From Allorhizobium sonneratiae (GTDB lineage Bacteria; Pseudomonadota; Alphaproteobacteria; Rhizobiales; Rhizobiaceae), in contig NZ_JAMKOJ010000003.1 in assembly GCF_023700755.1 (NCBI RefSeq), positions 62,001-126,000 of the forward strand: a stretch of 64,000 nucleotides of DNA, written 5' to 3'. The notes beneath the pieces are model-generated. The model worked only from the letters and a program-made list of their open reading frames with translations. It did no database searches and was not told the origin of the DNA. Made by a program: the position numbers and the translations under genes. The stretch's first letter is position 1. Every line of letters begins with the position of its first letter. Below are positions 26,637 to 34,340 of the stretch, piece after piece.

Positions 26637-27197
26637 ATGACGGATATCATCAATGGCCTTGCCGTCCAAACCCATCGGCAGCGTTACAATAGCGGTATGA
26701 TCTGGCTGCATTGGTCGACGGTTATTCTGGTGCTGACCTTGTTTGGCACGGCAGAGGTCTGGGACTTTTATGATCATGGCAGCGATGTTCGCGCCGTTCT
26801 TCATACCGTACATATTGCCGCAGGCATTTGTCTGGCGGCGGTTTTCATTCTGCGCGTCCTGTGGCGCTTGATCAGTCTGAAGAACCTGCCGGAAGACGAG
26901 CCTGGTCTGATGGGGCTTGCGGCCAAAGCGGCGCATTACGCTCTTTATCTGGCGCTGGCCGGGCAGGTCTGTCTAGGCTTTGCCCTGCGCTTTTCTCAGG
27001 GCAGGGATGTGCCGTTTTTCAATCTCTTCGCCATTCCGCGGTTGATCGATATCTCCCGGGATTATCGTCATGCGATCGGTGAATTGCACAATGTGCTGGC
27101 TTGGGCGATTATCGCCGTGTCGGCGATCCATGCCTGCGCGGCCATTTTCCATCATGTCGTGCTCAAGGATGGCGTGCTGAAGAAAATGCTGCCCTGA
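26637..27197 (+). CDS. Cytochrome b561-type di-heme membrane protein
   Basis: 186 residues with four membrane spans. Conserved histidines lie in SGMIWLHWSTVI, VLHTVHIAAG, AKAAHYALYL and GELHNVLAWAI, matching prokaryotic cytochrome b561 (a quinone- or superoxide-linked electron carrier in the inner membrane; E. coli CybB is the known example). A short basic cytoplasmic C-terminus (KDGVLKKMLP) follows. Monocistronic; the next gene starts 75 bases away. Confidence 0.9.
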   Translation: MTDIINGLAVQTHRQRYNSGMIWLHWSTVILVLTLFGTAEVWDFYDHGSDVRAVLHTVHIAAGICLAAVFILRVLWRLISLKNLPEDEPGLMGLAAKAAHYALYLALAGQVCLGFALRFSQGRDVPFFNLFAIPRLIDISRDYRHAIGELHNVLAWAIIAVSAIHACAAIFHHVVLKDGVLKKMLP

Positions 27198-27272
27198 CAG
27201 GTGAAGACCGCTGTGGACTTGCGTTGCGCCTGCCGGAGCGGTTAAAGCGGGTTTTTACCGGCGGGATAAAGT

Positions 27273-27734
27273 ATGATGGCAGAGCCTTTCTGGAAGACCA
27301 AACGCCTCGCTCAGATGAGCAACGAGGAGTGGGAAAGCCTGTGCGACGGCTGCGGGCTCTGTTGTCTCAACAAGCTGGAAGACTGGGATACGGGCGAGGT
27401 GGTCTTCACCTCGGTCGCCTGTCGGCTTCTGGATGGGCAAAGCTGTCGCTGCAAGGATTACCCCAACCGTCAGGCCACCGTGCCTGATTGCATTCAGTTG
27501 ACGCCCGATCAGGTCGATACGATCGGCTGGCTGCCGCCAAGCTGCGCCTATCGTCTGGTTGCTGACGGGCATGATCTTTACTGGTGGCATCCACTCGTCT
27601 CCGGCGATGCCGACACCGTGCATCAGGCCGGGATTTCCGCCAGGGGCCGGACGATCAGTGAGGCCGATGTCGAGGTCACCGATTTTGAAGACTATATCTG
27701 CGACTGGCCGTTGACGGTGCTCGATCCGAGCTAA
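27273..27734 (+). CDS. YcgN-family (UPF0260) cysteine cluster protein
   Basis: 153 residues. The N-terminal motif [19 protein letters not shown] (Cys24, 27, 30, 31) followed by [19 protein letters not shown] and the C-terminal [11 protein letters not shown] identify UPF0260. The cysteines may bind a metal or Fe-S cluster; function unknown. It is distinct from the YkgJ-type protein at 836. Shine-Dalgarno-like GGGATAAAG precedes it. Confidence 0.9.
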   Translation: MMAEPFWKTKRLAQMSNEEWESLCDGCGLCCLNKLEDWDTGEVVFTSVACRLLDGQSCRCKDYPNRQATVPDCIQLTPDQVDTIGWLPPSCAYRLVADGHDLYWWHPLVSGDADTVHQAGISARGRTISEADVEVTDFEDYICDWPLTVLDPS

Positions 27735-27848
27735 GGATCCTTCTTCTCTCCCATTTCGCGCAAGTTATGGCCGTTATGCTATACATTATAGCAATGGTCG
27801 CGATCCATTGCTGCCGGCTATCTTGCGAAAATCGAATACGATAAAGGG

Positions 27849-28931
27849 ATGAGCATGGACAACGGGATTTCCTCGACCAGGCATACGGCTGAGATGCGGA
27901 TGCCGTCCGACGATGAGGTGACAAGCTTCATGGATGCGCTTTCGCTGGAGGATAATCCCGAGCGCATTCAGCGTCTGGCAATGGAATTTCTGGTGCATAT
28001 TCCAATTGAGCGCCGTCTGGCGATTGCCTCGGCGCTCGCCTTTGCCAATCCGTTTTTTCTGCCGGATATGGATCCCGACAGTGCGCGCAGTCTGGGGATT
28101 GACATTGAGCAGTTCGCTGAGCTGACCATGCGGGCGAAGCTGACTGCGAAACAGGCGCGGCAACCCAATATTCTTCTGGCCTGTGCACCGAAATCGGCCT
28201 CGACCTTCATTTCAGGGGCGCTGGCGGACGCCATGAATGTGCCGCGTGTCAATCTGAGTACGCCCTGCCACTCGGCCATGTCCAGTTCCGTTTTGGGGGC
28301 CAATCTGCGCTCGCAGGAAATGGATGATCTGGCCTTGATTCGCAATGGCCTCAACCGCCGTGGGTATGTGGCGCAACATCATGTGCGCTGCACGCCTTTT
28401 CTGGCGCAGCAGATCCGCATCTATAATCTCAAGGTGATCGTCACCATCCGTAATTTCTTCGATTCACTCGTGAGCATGGACGATATGGTGACGGAGTGGC
28501 GGGGAGATAGTCTGCCGGTCAATCAGCGATTTTTCGATGATGGACTGCCAGCCGGCTATGAGCGTCTGCCCTTTGAGGAGCGGCTGGAGATCCTCGTCGA
28601 TGTTCATGCGGCCTGGTATGCGCAGTTTCTGGTCAGTTGGAAGAAGTGCGAGGCTTTTGGTCTGGTTGCGCCGCTTTGGATTTCCTATGAGCATGATTTT
28701 CAGGGCGACAAGGCGGTACTGGCTGAGCGGATCAGCGCCTTTATCGGTTGCGATGACTGCAAGGTCGAGCGTCTTGCCGAAGCATTGCAGAGCAAGGAAA
28801 AAGCAAAAGCCTTGCGACTGAATAAGGGCATTGCCGGGCGCGGTCGTGTGGTTCCAGACGCCATCCGTGATCGGGCCACGGCGCTGTTGCGGCGTTATCA
28901 GGACGATTGCGATCTATCCCTGCTTGTCTGA
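27849..28931 (+). CDS. Sulfotransferase-like protein, copy 1 of 3
   Basis: 360-residue soluble protein, first of three tandem paralogues. Three sulfotransferase marks are visible: a 5'-phosphosulfate loop PKSASTF at 114-120 (family form PKSGTTW), the 3'-phosphate segment RNFFDSLVSMDD starting at Arg201 (family form RNPxDxxxS), and a C-terminal RLNKGIAGRGR like the RKGxxGDW loop. An additional GYVAQHHVRCTPF motif (172-184) is shared by all three copies. An N-terminal helical domain of about 100 residues is specific to this group. PAPS-dependent sulfation of a sugar or lipid is the likely activity; substrate unknown. It is the most diverged copy, and lacks the CTPYLC cysteine of the other two. 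Confidence 0.72.
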   Translation: MSMDNGISSTRHTAEMRMPSDDEVTSFMDALSLEDNPERIQRLAMEFLVHIPIERRLAIASALAFANPFFLPDMDPDSARSLGIDIEQFAELTMRAKLTAKQARQPNILLACAPKSASTFISGALADAMNVPRVNLSTPCHSAMSSSVLGANLRSQEMDDLALIRNGLNRRGYVAQHHVRCTPFLAQQIRIYNLKVIVTIRNFFDSLVSMDDMVTEWRGDSLPVNQRFFDDGLPAGYERLPFEERLEILVDVHAAWYAQFLVSWKKCEAFGLVAPLWISYEHDFQGDKAVLAERISAFIGCDDCKVERLAEALQSKEKAKALRLNKGIAGRGRVVPDAIRDRATALLRRYQDDCDLSLLV

Positions 28932-28978
28932 CACTGGGGTGAAGAGGGCGTATCTGGATCATAAATGGTGTTGTGACG

Positions 28979-30085
28979 ATGTCAGTGGCAGTGGCGGACT
29001 GGACCGAAATTAAGGATTTCATTCATCAAAACGCATCCAGTCCCGATCTGGCGGCCGTGCGCAACAGTTTTAGCGATTTTCTGTCCCGGACCGCCCCGCA
29101 GGACGTTTTCAAGGTTGCGGGATTTCTGTCGCTCGCCCATCCGTTTTATCTGCCGCCGGTGGACAAGGCGACGGCGGATGCACTCACATTGACGCTGACG
29201 CAGTTTGGCGAATTGCTGATGCGTGCGCGCCTGACCGCAGCCAAAGCGGAGCAGCCGAGAGTGCTGGTGGCGTGCATGCCGAAATCGGCTTCGACATTCG
29301 TAACCAATTGTCTGCAACAGGTGATGGGTGTTCCCAATGTCGCGCTGATGGGGGCAAGCCTGACCCGCCAGCCTCTGCATTCCATGGGCATCACCCTGCG
29401 CGAACAGGAGACCGATGAGCTGGCCCTGATCCAGCATGGCTGCAACGGCGTGGGTTATGTGGCCCAGCATCATGTGCGCTGTACGCCCTATCTGTGTCAC
29501 CAGCTGGAGATGTATGGGATCCGGCCTGTGGTCACGTATCGCAATGTGTTTGATTCCTTCGTCAGCCTTGATGAGATGCTGGTCGGCAATCGCAGGCGGC
29601 TGTCGGAGAATTTTACGACGGATGCGCTTTATTTCGACGACGGCATGCCGGACACCTATGCCGATCTCGACGACGAGACGCGCTATATGCTGCTGGTGGA
29701 CCGGCAGGTGGCCTGGTATCTGCAGTTTTTCCTGAGCTGGAAACGGTGTGAGGCGCTTGGTCTGGTCGCGCCGCTCTGGGTGTCCTATGAGCAGGATTTT
29801 CTTCAGAACCGGCAGGGACTTGCCTTGAGGTTGGCGAATTTTATCGGCACGCAGCATGTCCGGCCCGAGGCACTGCTTGATGTGCTGGCCCGCAATGGGG
29901 GCGAAAAGACGGACCGCTTCAACAAGGGGGTGACGGGACGCGGCCGACGGCTGCCGGAAAGCGTCAGGGCCCGCATTCGTGCCGCATTCGAACCCTATCG
30001 GCAGGATTTTGATTTCTCCGGTATTCTTCCGGATGACGAGGCGCTTCAGCGCCCCTCAAGCGCCTCCGCAGAATGCGTTTTGTAA
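28979..30085 (+). CDS. Sulfotransferase-like protein, copy 2 of 3
   Basis: 368 residues, paralogous over its whole length to the flanking copies. Motifs: MPKSASTFVTN, GYVAQHHVRCTPYLC, TYRNVFDSFVSLDEM and RFNKGVTGRGR. It ends in a unique tail (DEALQRPSSASAECVL). It starts 48 bases after copy 1, and copy 3 starts within 50 bases of its end, so all three are probably one transcript. The ATG at 28979 is chosen; a GTG two codons upstream is also possible. The likely reaction is as for copy 1; divergence between copies suggests different acceptors. Confidence 0.72.
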   Translation: MSVAVADWTEIKDFIHQNASSPDLAAVRNSFSDFLSRTAPQDVFKVAGFLSLAHPFYLPPVDKATADALTLTLTQFGELLMRARLTAAKAEQPRVLVACMPKSASTFVTNCLQQVMGVPNVALMGASLTRQPLHSMGITLREQETDELALIQHGCNGVGYVAQHHVRCTPYLCHQLEMYGIRPVVTYRNVFDSFVSLDEMLVGNRRRLSENFTTDALYFDDGMPDTYADLDDETRYMLLVDRQVAWYLQFFLSWKRCEALGLVAPLWVSYEQDFLQNRQGLALRLANFIGTQHVRPEALLDVLARNGGEKTDRFNKGVTGRGRRLPESVRARIRAAFEPYRQDFDFSGILPDDEALQRPSSASAECVL

Positions 30086-30133
30086 AATGCAGGAGCGCTG
30101 TGGGGCTGCGACAAAAGAGTGAAAGCAAACATT

Positions 30134-31198
30134 ATGGTGGATACTGTAACGCATCTCTCCCAGATCGAGGATTTCATCACCAATGCCTGTGGTGTTCCCG
30201 ATCTGCAATGGGTGAAGGAAAAATACGACGCCTTTCTTCTTGGCAGCAACCCGGAAGATGCCTTTCGTCTTGCCAGCATTCTGTCGCTGTCTCATCCGTT
30301 TTACGTGCCGGAGATGGGGGAGGAGTCTGCCAAAAATCTTGAGCTCACCCAGGTGCAGCTGGGGGAAGCGGTCATGCGGGCGCGGCTGACGGCATCGAGA
30401 TCGGCGCAGACCAATATTCTCGTGGCCGCCCTGCCGAAATCTGCCTCCACCTTCATCAGCACCAGCCTGCGAAAAGCGCTTGATCTGCCGAATGTGGTGC
30501 TGATGGCGCCGAGTCTTCTGGCGCAGCCGCCCTTTTCCATGGGCATCTGGCTTCGGGAACAGGAGACGGATGAACTGGCCCTGATGGTGCATGGGCTGAA
30601 CCGCACCGGCTATGTGGCCCAGCATCACATCCGCTGCACGCCCTATCTCTGTCGCCAGATGGCGCTTTACAATATCCGCCCGATTGTCACCTATCGCAAT
30701 GTCTTCGATTCACTGGTCAGCTATGACGACATGCGCCGCGCCGACCGTGAGAGCTGGCTGTCCAATCTCAAGGGTGACGATATCTATCTGGTGGATGGCC
30801 TGCCGGACAATTATAACGATCTCGACGATGAAACCCGGCTGAACCTGATGGTGGCGCGCGAAGCGGCCTGGTATCTGGAATTTTACATGAGCTGGAAGGT
30901 CTGCGAGCGGCAGGGTCTGGTGAAGCCACTTTGGGTGTCTTACGAGAAGGATTTTCTTGCCTCCAAGCAGGTGTTGGCCGAACGCATGGCCGAATTTCTC
31001 AAGCCGCGTGAGATCGATGCCAAAAAGCTTGCTGCCCAGTTCGAGGACAAGGAATCGGCTCGTGACGCCCGCTTCAACAAAGGAGTGAAGGGCCGAGGCA
31101 AGGGTCTGCCGGACAGTGCAAAGGAGATTGTCCGCAAGGTTTTTGAGCCTTATTGCGCGCAGTTTGATTTTTCTGAAATTCTTCCTGATGTGTTTTGA
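30134..31198 (+). CDS. Sulfotransferase-like protein, copy 3 of 3
   Basis: 354 residues, closest to copy 2. Motifs: LPKSASTFIST, GYVAQHHIRCTPYLC, TYRNVFDSLVSYDDM and RFNKGVKGRGK. It ends in FEPYCAQFDFSEILPDVF, shared in form with copy 2 (FEPYRQDFDFSGILPDD). The start at ATG 30134 is chosen; a GTG five codons upstream is the alternative, and neither has a strong ribosome site. Followed by an inverted repeat at 31288 that may end the transcript. Confidence 0.72.
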   Translation: MVDTVTHLSQIEDFITNACGVPDLQWVKEKYDAFLLGSNPEDAFRLASILSLSHPFYVPEMGEESAKNLELTQVQLGEAVMRARLTASRSAQTNILVAALPKSASTFISTSLRKALDLPNVVLMAPSLLAQPPFSMGIWLREQETDELALMVHGLNRTGYVAQHHIRCTPYLCRQMALYNIRPIVTYRNVFDSLVSYDDMRRADRESWLSNLKGDDIYLVDGLPDNYNDLDDETRLNLMVAREAAWYLEFYMSWKVCERQGLVKPLWVSYEKDFLASKQVLAERMAEFLKPREIDAKKLAAQFEDKESARDARFNKGVKGRGKGLPDSAKEIVRKVFEPYCAQFDFSEILPDVF

Positions 31199-31287
31199 GT
31201 GATAGAACTATAATTTCCTGCTTTATATTTGATCATTGGCAGGTCTTTTGGGATTTTTTAGCTCGTTTTACATCTTAATGATCCAGA

Positions 31288-31315
31288 GGCTGGTTTGATA
31301 AACGTCAAGCCAGCC
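31288..31315. promoter_or_regulatory. Inverted repeat containing an FNR-like half-matched box
   Basis: GGCTGGTTTGA and TCAAGCCAGCC form 11-base arms with one mismatch. The centre (TTGATAAACGTCAA, 31295-31308) fits TTGAT-N4-ATCAA with one mismatch, 100 bases before the AhpD-like start. It may be a regulator site for that gene or a terminator for the sulfotransferase-like genes. Confidence 0.4.
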
Positions 31316-31407
31316 TGTTCTATTTTGTCGCAGCCCTCTCAATCTCTCTTGCAAAGAGAAAATTTCATTATACAAATATATATATTGTTTTTTGAGAGAG
31401 GCCGACC

Positions 31408-31758
31408 ATGAGCAAATCCTATCCCGATATCACCCGCCGCATCACCGGTCACATGCGCAGTCTGCGCAAGGATATTCCCGATGTGATGCAGGGCTTTGGC
31501 GCCCTGGCACAGGGAGCAACCAAGGACAATGCGCTGGACAAGAAGACCAAGGAGATGATTGCCCTTGGTATCGCCATTGCCACCCGTTGCGATGGCTGCA
31601 TTGGCTTTCACACCGAAGCGCTGGTGAAACTGAAGACGACGCGGGCGGAATTTACCGAGGCACTCGGCTTGGCGATCTATATGGGCGGCGGGCCGTCCGT
31701 CATGTATGCGGCGGACGCCATGGGCGCCTGGGAGCAGTTTGGTGGCGCTGCGGAATAA
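31408..31758 (+). CDS. AhpD-like carboxymuconolactone decarboxylase family protein
   Basis: 116-residue protein of the CMD/AhpD fold. The redox motif Cys61-Asp-Gly-Cys64 with His68 (RCDGCIGFHTEAL) and the helix KTKEMIALGIAIAT are typical of small alkylhydroperoxidase-like disulphide reductases. The partner reductant is not visible nearby. Single gene between the sulfotransferase-like triplet and the GTA cluster, with its own leader. Confidence 0.88.
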   Translation: MSKSYPDITRRITGHMRSLRKDIPDVMQGFGALAQGATKDNALDKKTKEMIALGIAIATRCDGCIGFHTEALVKLKTTRAEFTEALGLAIYMGGGPSVMYAADAMGAWEQFGGAAE

Positions 31759-31788
31759 GAAAAAAATCTTATGATAAGAAAATAGTCC

Positions 31789-31817
31789 TTGACGGCGTCA
31801 CGGTGGTTTGGTAGCTT
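31789..31817 (+). promoter_or_regulatory. Candidate sigma-70 promoter of the GTA-type cluster
   Basis: TTGACG (31789-31794) and TAGCTT (31812-31817) are separated by exactly 17 bases, in the only spacer upstream of the cluster. It would give a leader of about 115 bases before the first gene. Confidence 0.5.
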
Positions 31818-31897
31818 TTGTCTACGGTCGCAGAACTGGGCGGGTTGATCCGGCAGGGGTTGTGACACAACTGCATAACCGTTTGAAGATAACGCAA

Positions 31898-31923
31898 GGT
31901 CCGGTTTTACCCGGGCCTTTTTT
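31898..31923 (+). terminator. Attenuator-like hairpin before the GTA-type cluster
   Basis: GGTCCGG and CCGGGCC (a seven-base stem with one G-U pair) around TTTTAC, then six T. It has the form of an intrinsic terminator but lies inside the leader between the candidate promoter and the first gene, 18 bases before its start codon. Confidence 0.6.
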
Positions 31924-31940
31924 GTTGCGGGAAAGCGCTC

Positions 31941-32444
31941 ATGGAGACTATGTCGCTCGATCTTTATGGCTGCTGGCCGCTGCCGGCGATGCCGGAAGAC
32001 AAGGCCGTTCTCGTCTGTGACCTTCTGGAGCGCAAGGCTGTGGACATGGTTGTGCTGACGGATCATTTCGCCAGCCTTCTCAATGAGCTGACACGGGAAA
32101 TGCAGGCACAGTTCGAGCAGTTTCGCGCGCTGCGGCAAACGGCGGAAGCGCTGATCGACGGCGTCGACGAGGCCGCCGCCAAGCTGGCACGCGCCGATCT
32201 CAAGACCGCCACCGAGGCCATGTCGGTGATTGTGCGCACGCTGGAAAAGATCGACAGCCTGCAACGGCAATTGCGCCGCGACCGGCAGGAGGCCGAGGAG
32301 CGTCATGAGGATCAGGCGGGCTTTGCCGAGGCTGAGGCACGGCTTCTTGCCTTGATCGACCGCCAGGCCGAGACCCGCGCCCGGCTCATGCTGGAGGCAT
32401 GGAAGGCCAAGGACGCCATGCCCGGCACGGGGCCGCCGGGCTGA
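31941..32444 (+). CDS. GTA cluster first gene, possible small terminase (gp1-like)
   Basis: 167-residue, charged, mostly helical protein. Residues about 55-150 look like a long coiled coil (LTREMQAQFEQFRALRQTAE, then LEKIDSLQRQLRRDRQEAEE). There is no recognised domain. Its place directly before the large terminase, its size and helical character fit the gp1 position of Rhodobacter-type GTAs, whose product acts as the small terminase; this is inferred from position. Start at ATG 31941; ATG 31950 with GGAG upstream is equally possible. It follows an attenuator-like hairpin. Confidence 0.6.
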   Translation: METMSLDLYGCWPLPAMPEDKAVLVCDLLERKAVDMVVLTDHFASLLNELTREMQAQFEQFRALRQTAEALIDGVDEAAAKLARADLKTATEAMSVIVRTLEKIDSLQRQLRRDRQEAEERHEDQAGFAEAEARLLALIDRQAETRARLMLEAWKAKDAMPGTGPPG

Positions 32445-32486
32445 TTGTATCGCTCCCATTGGCCGTAAAATAGGAAAAGTGTCATC

Positions 32487-33938
32487 GTGCGCAGGAAGAC
32501 GGATCGTCTGTTGTCGAGTGCCGCCCGCAGCAGTCTTGTCGCGGCGCTGTCGAAAGACGCGCAGGTTCTGGACCGTCTCGGTCAGGACCTTATCGAGGTG
32601 AAGACGGCAGCGGACAGGCTTTTGGCAGCGGTTTCGACCGCGGCAAAGGCCGAGCGTCAAGATGGCGTCGAACTGGCGCAAGAGGAGGGATGGCTTGCCG
32701 GGCTACACCCCCTCCTGCTCAACCGGCTTGCCCGGTCCTGGCCGTTGATCCGCCATCCCTTGCAGGCGCCGCCTCAGGGCGTGTGGCGCAACTGGCTGAT
32801 CATGGGCGGGCGTGGCTCCGGCAAGACGCGGGCCGGGGCCGAATGGGTGCATGCCATCGCCTCTGCCCAGGACAGATCCGATCTGCGCATTGCCCTTATC
32901 GGCGAAACGCTGGGCGATGCCCGCGAGGTGATGGTGGATGGTCTCTCCGGCATTGCCCGCATTGCCCGTCACAAGCGGCCGGAGGTGGAAATTTCCCGCC
33001 GCCGTCTGGTCTGGCCGAACGGGACGGTGGCACAGCTGTTTTCCGCCGAAGACCCGGAAAGCCTGCGCGGTCCGCAATTTCATTATGCCTGGTGCGACGA
33101 GATCGCCAAATGGAAATATGGCACGGAAACCTTTGACATGCTGCAGTTTGCTCTGAGGCTGGGCGACGATCCGCGTCAGGTGATCACCACGACGCCGCGC
33201 CCGGTGCCGATCCTCAAACGGTTGCTTGCCGATCCCGGCACGCGGCTTGCGCGTCTGTCCACCCATGCCAATGCCGGCAATCTCGCGCCCGGGTTTATTG
33301 CGGCGCTGGAAAGCCGCTATGGCGGCACACGGCTTGGGCGGCAGGAGCTGGATGGCGAACTGATCGAGGATCGCGAGGATGCGCTCTGGCGGCGCGAGCG
33401 ACTAGAAGAGCTGACGGTGAAGCGGCATGAGCCGCTCTCGCGCATCGTCATTGCCGTCGATCCGCCATCGGGCTCAGGGCCGCAATCCTGCTGCGGCATC
33501 GTTGCGGCTGGTATGGATGGTGCCGGACGTGCCGTGGTGCTGGCCGATTGTTCGGTGACGGGCGAAAGCCCGGCGGGCTGGGCAAAGGCGGTGGTGCGTG
33601 CCTATCGCCGCTTCGAGGCGGACCGGGTGGTGGCGGAAATCAATCAGGGCGGCGATATGGTCGCCTCTTTGCTGAAGGGCATCGAGGCCAGCCTGCCGCT
33701 GAAACTGGTGCGGGCGACACGGGGGAAATTCCTGCGCGCCGAGCCGGTGGCGGCCCTCTATGAACAGGGCCGCGTGTTGCACGCGGCCCGTTTTGTCGAG
33801 CTGGAAGACCAGATGTGCGATTTCGGCCCTGATGGCCTCTCCTCAGGCCGCTCGCCCGACCGGCTGGATGCATTGGTCTGGGCCCTGACGGCGCTGATGC
33901 TCGAAGGCTCGGCAGAGCCGCGCATCCGCAATTTATGA
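32487..33938 (+). CDS. Phage/GTA terminase large subunit
   Basis: 483-residue DNA-packaging motor. The ATPase half has Walker A GGRGSGKT (107-114) and Walker B FHYAWCDE (198-205), with the ATP-coupling TTTPRP segment after it. The C-terminal nuclease domain begins near IVIAVDPPSGSG, with further acidic positions in VVAEINQGGD and SPDRLDALVWAL. About 90 residues precede the domain, ending in HPLQAPPQGVWRNWLIMGG. GTG start at 32487 with AGGAAAAG upstream. It matches GTA gp2 in position and family (terminase_6). Confidence 0.93.
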   Translation: MRRKTDRLLSSAARSSLVAALSKDAQVLDRLGQDLIEVKTAADRLLAAVSTAAKAERQDGVELAQEEGWLAGLHPLLLNRLARSWPLIRHPLQAPPQGVWRNWLIMGGRGSGKTRAGAEWVHAIASAQDRSDLRIALIGETLGDAREVMVDGLSGIARIARHKRPEVEISRRRLVWPNGTVAQLFSAEDPESLRGPQFHYAWCDEIAKWKYGTETFDMLQFALRLGDDPRQVITTTPRPVPILKRLLADPGTRLARLSTHANAGNLAPGFIAALESRYGGTRLGRQELDGELIEDREDALWRRERLEELTVKRHEPLSRIVIAVDPPSGSGPQSCCGIVAAGMDGAGRAVVLADCSVTGESPAGWAKAVVRAYRRFEADRVVAEINQGGDMVASLLKGIEASLPLKLVRATRGKFLRAEPVAALYEQGRVLHAARFVELEDQMCDFGPDGLSSGRSPDRLDALVWALTALMLEGSAEPRIRNL

Positions 33939-33940
33939 GA

Positions 33941-34081
33941 TTATTTCGTGCTCGTCGCGGGCTGAGCCGGCTGGCGCACCTGCCGCCATTCGGACTCCAG
34001 ACGCTCAACGATATGTGCCGGAATGGTCCGGCTGGTTTCAGCAAGTGTCTGGCTTGCGGTCTTGTTGCTCTTTGCGTCCAT
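33941..34081 (-). CDS. Small antisense-oriented hypothetical protein
   Basis: 46-residue protein read on the strand opposite to the whole cluster, beginning MDAKSNKTASQTLAET and containing IPAHIVERLESEWRQ. It is hydrophilic, has balanced composition and one amphipathic helix, and AGGAT precedes the ATG at 34081. Its stop codon lies three bases past the end of the large terminase gene. Reading the plus strand of this spacer gives only an unlikely frame. No family recognised; it could encode a small regulator or be a remnant gene. Confidence 0.5.
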   Translation of the reverse strand: MDAKSNKTASQTLAETSRTIPAHIVERLESEWRQVRQPAQPATSTK

Positions 34082-34340
34082 ATCCTGTCTCCATTCATAG
34101 AGATTGGCTGTGTTTTGCTCTGACGAGCTGCAATCTATTGCAATGCACCCAAACTCGCGATGAACGGGAAAGTTCCACAGGATTAAACAATTGTAAAGGC
34201 TGTGGAACAGATGTTCAAACGATTGAAATTGCTTTAACCGATTTAAAAATCACAATTTTTTTGTGTATCGAGGCCGCTTTCCGGTCCTGCCCGCTCGAGG
34301 CTCAGGGCAAGGGACCGTTTTGCCATCAGAGGAGACCATC

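Noticed and set aside
33935-34123. 62-codon frame overlapping the terminase stop on the plus strand
   Set aside because: Starts inside the terminase stop without a ribosome site and has poorer composition than the minus-strand frame at 33941-34081.
34230-34250. TTAA-CCGAT-TTAA before the portal gene as a CtrA site
   Set aside because: Spacing is five bases, not seven; probably just AT-rich DNA.
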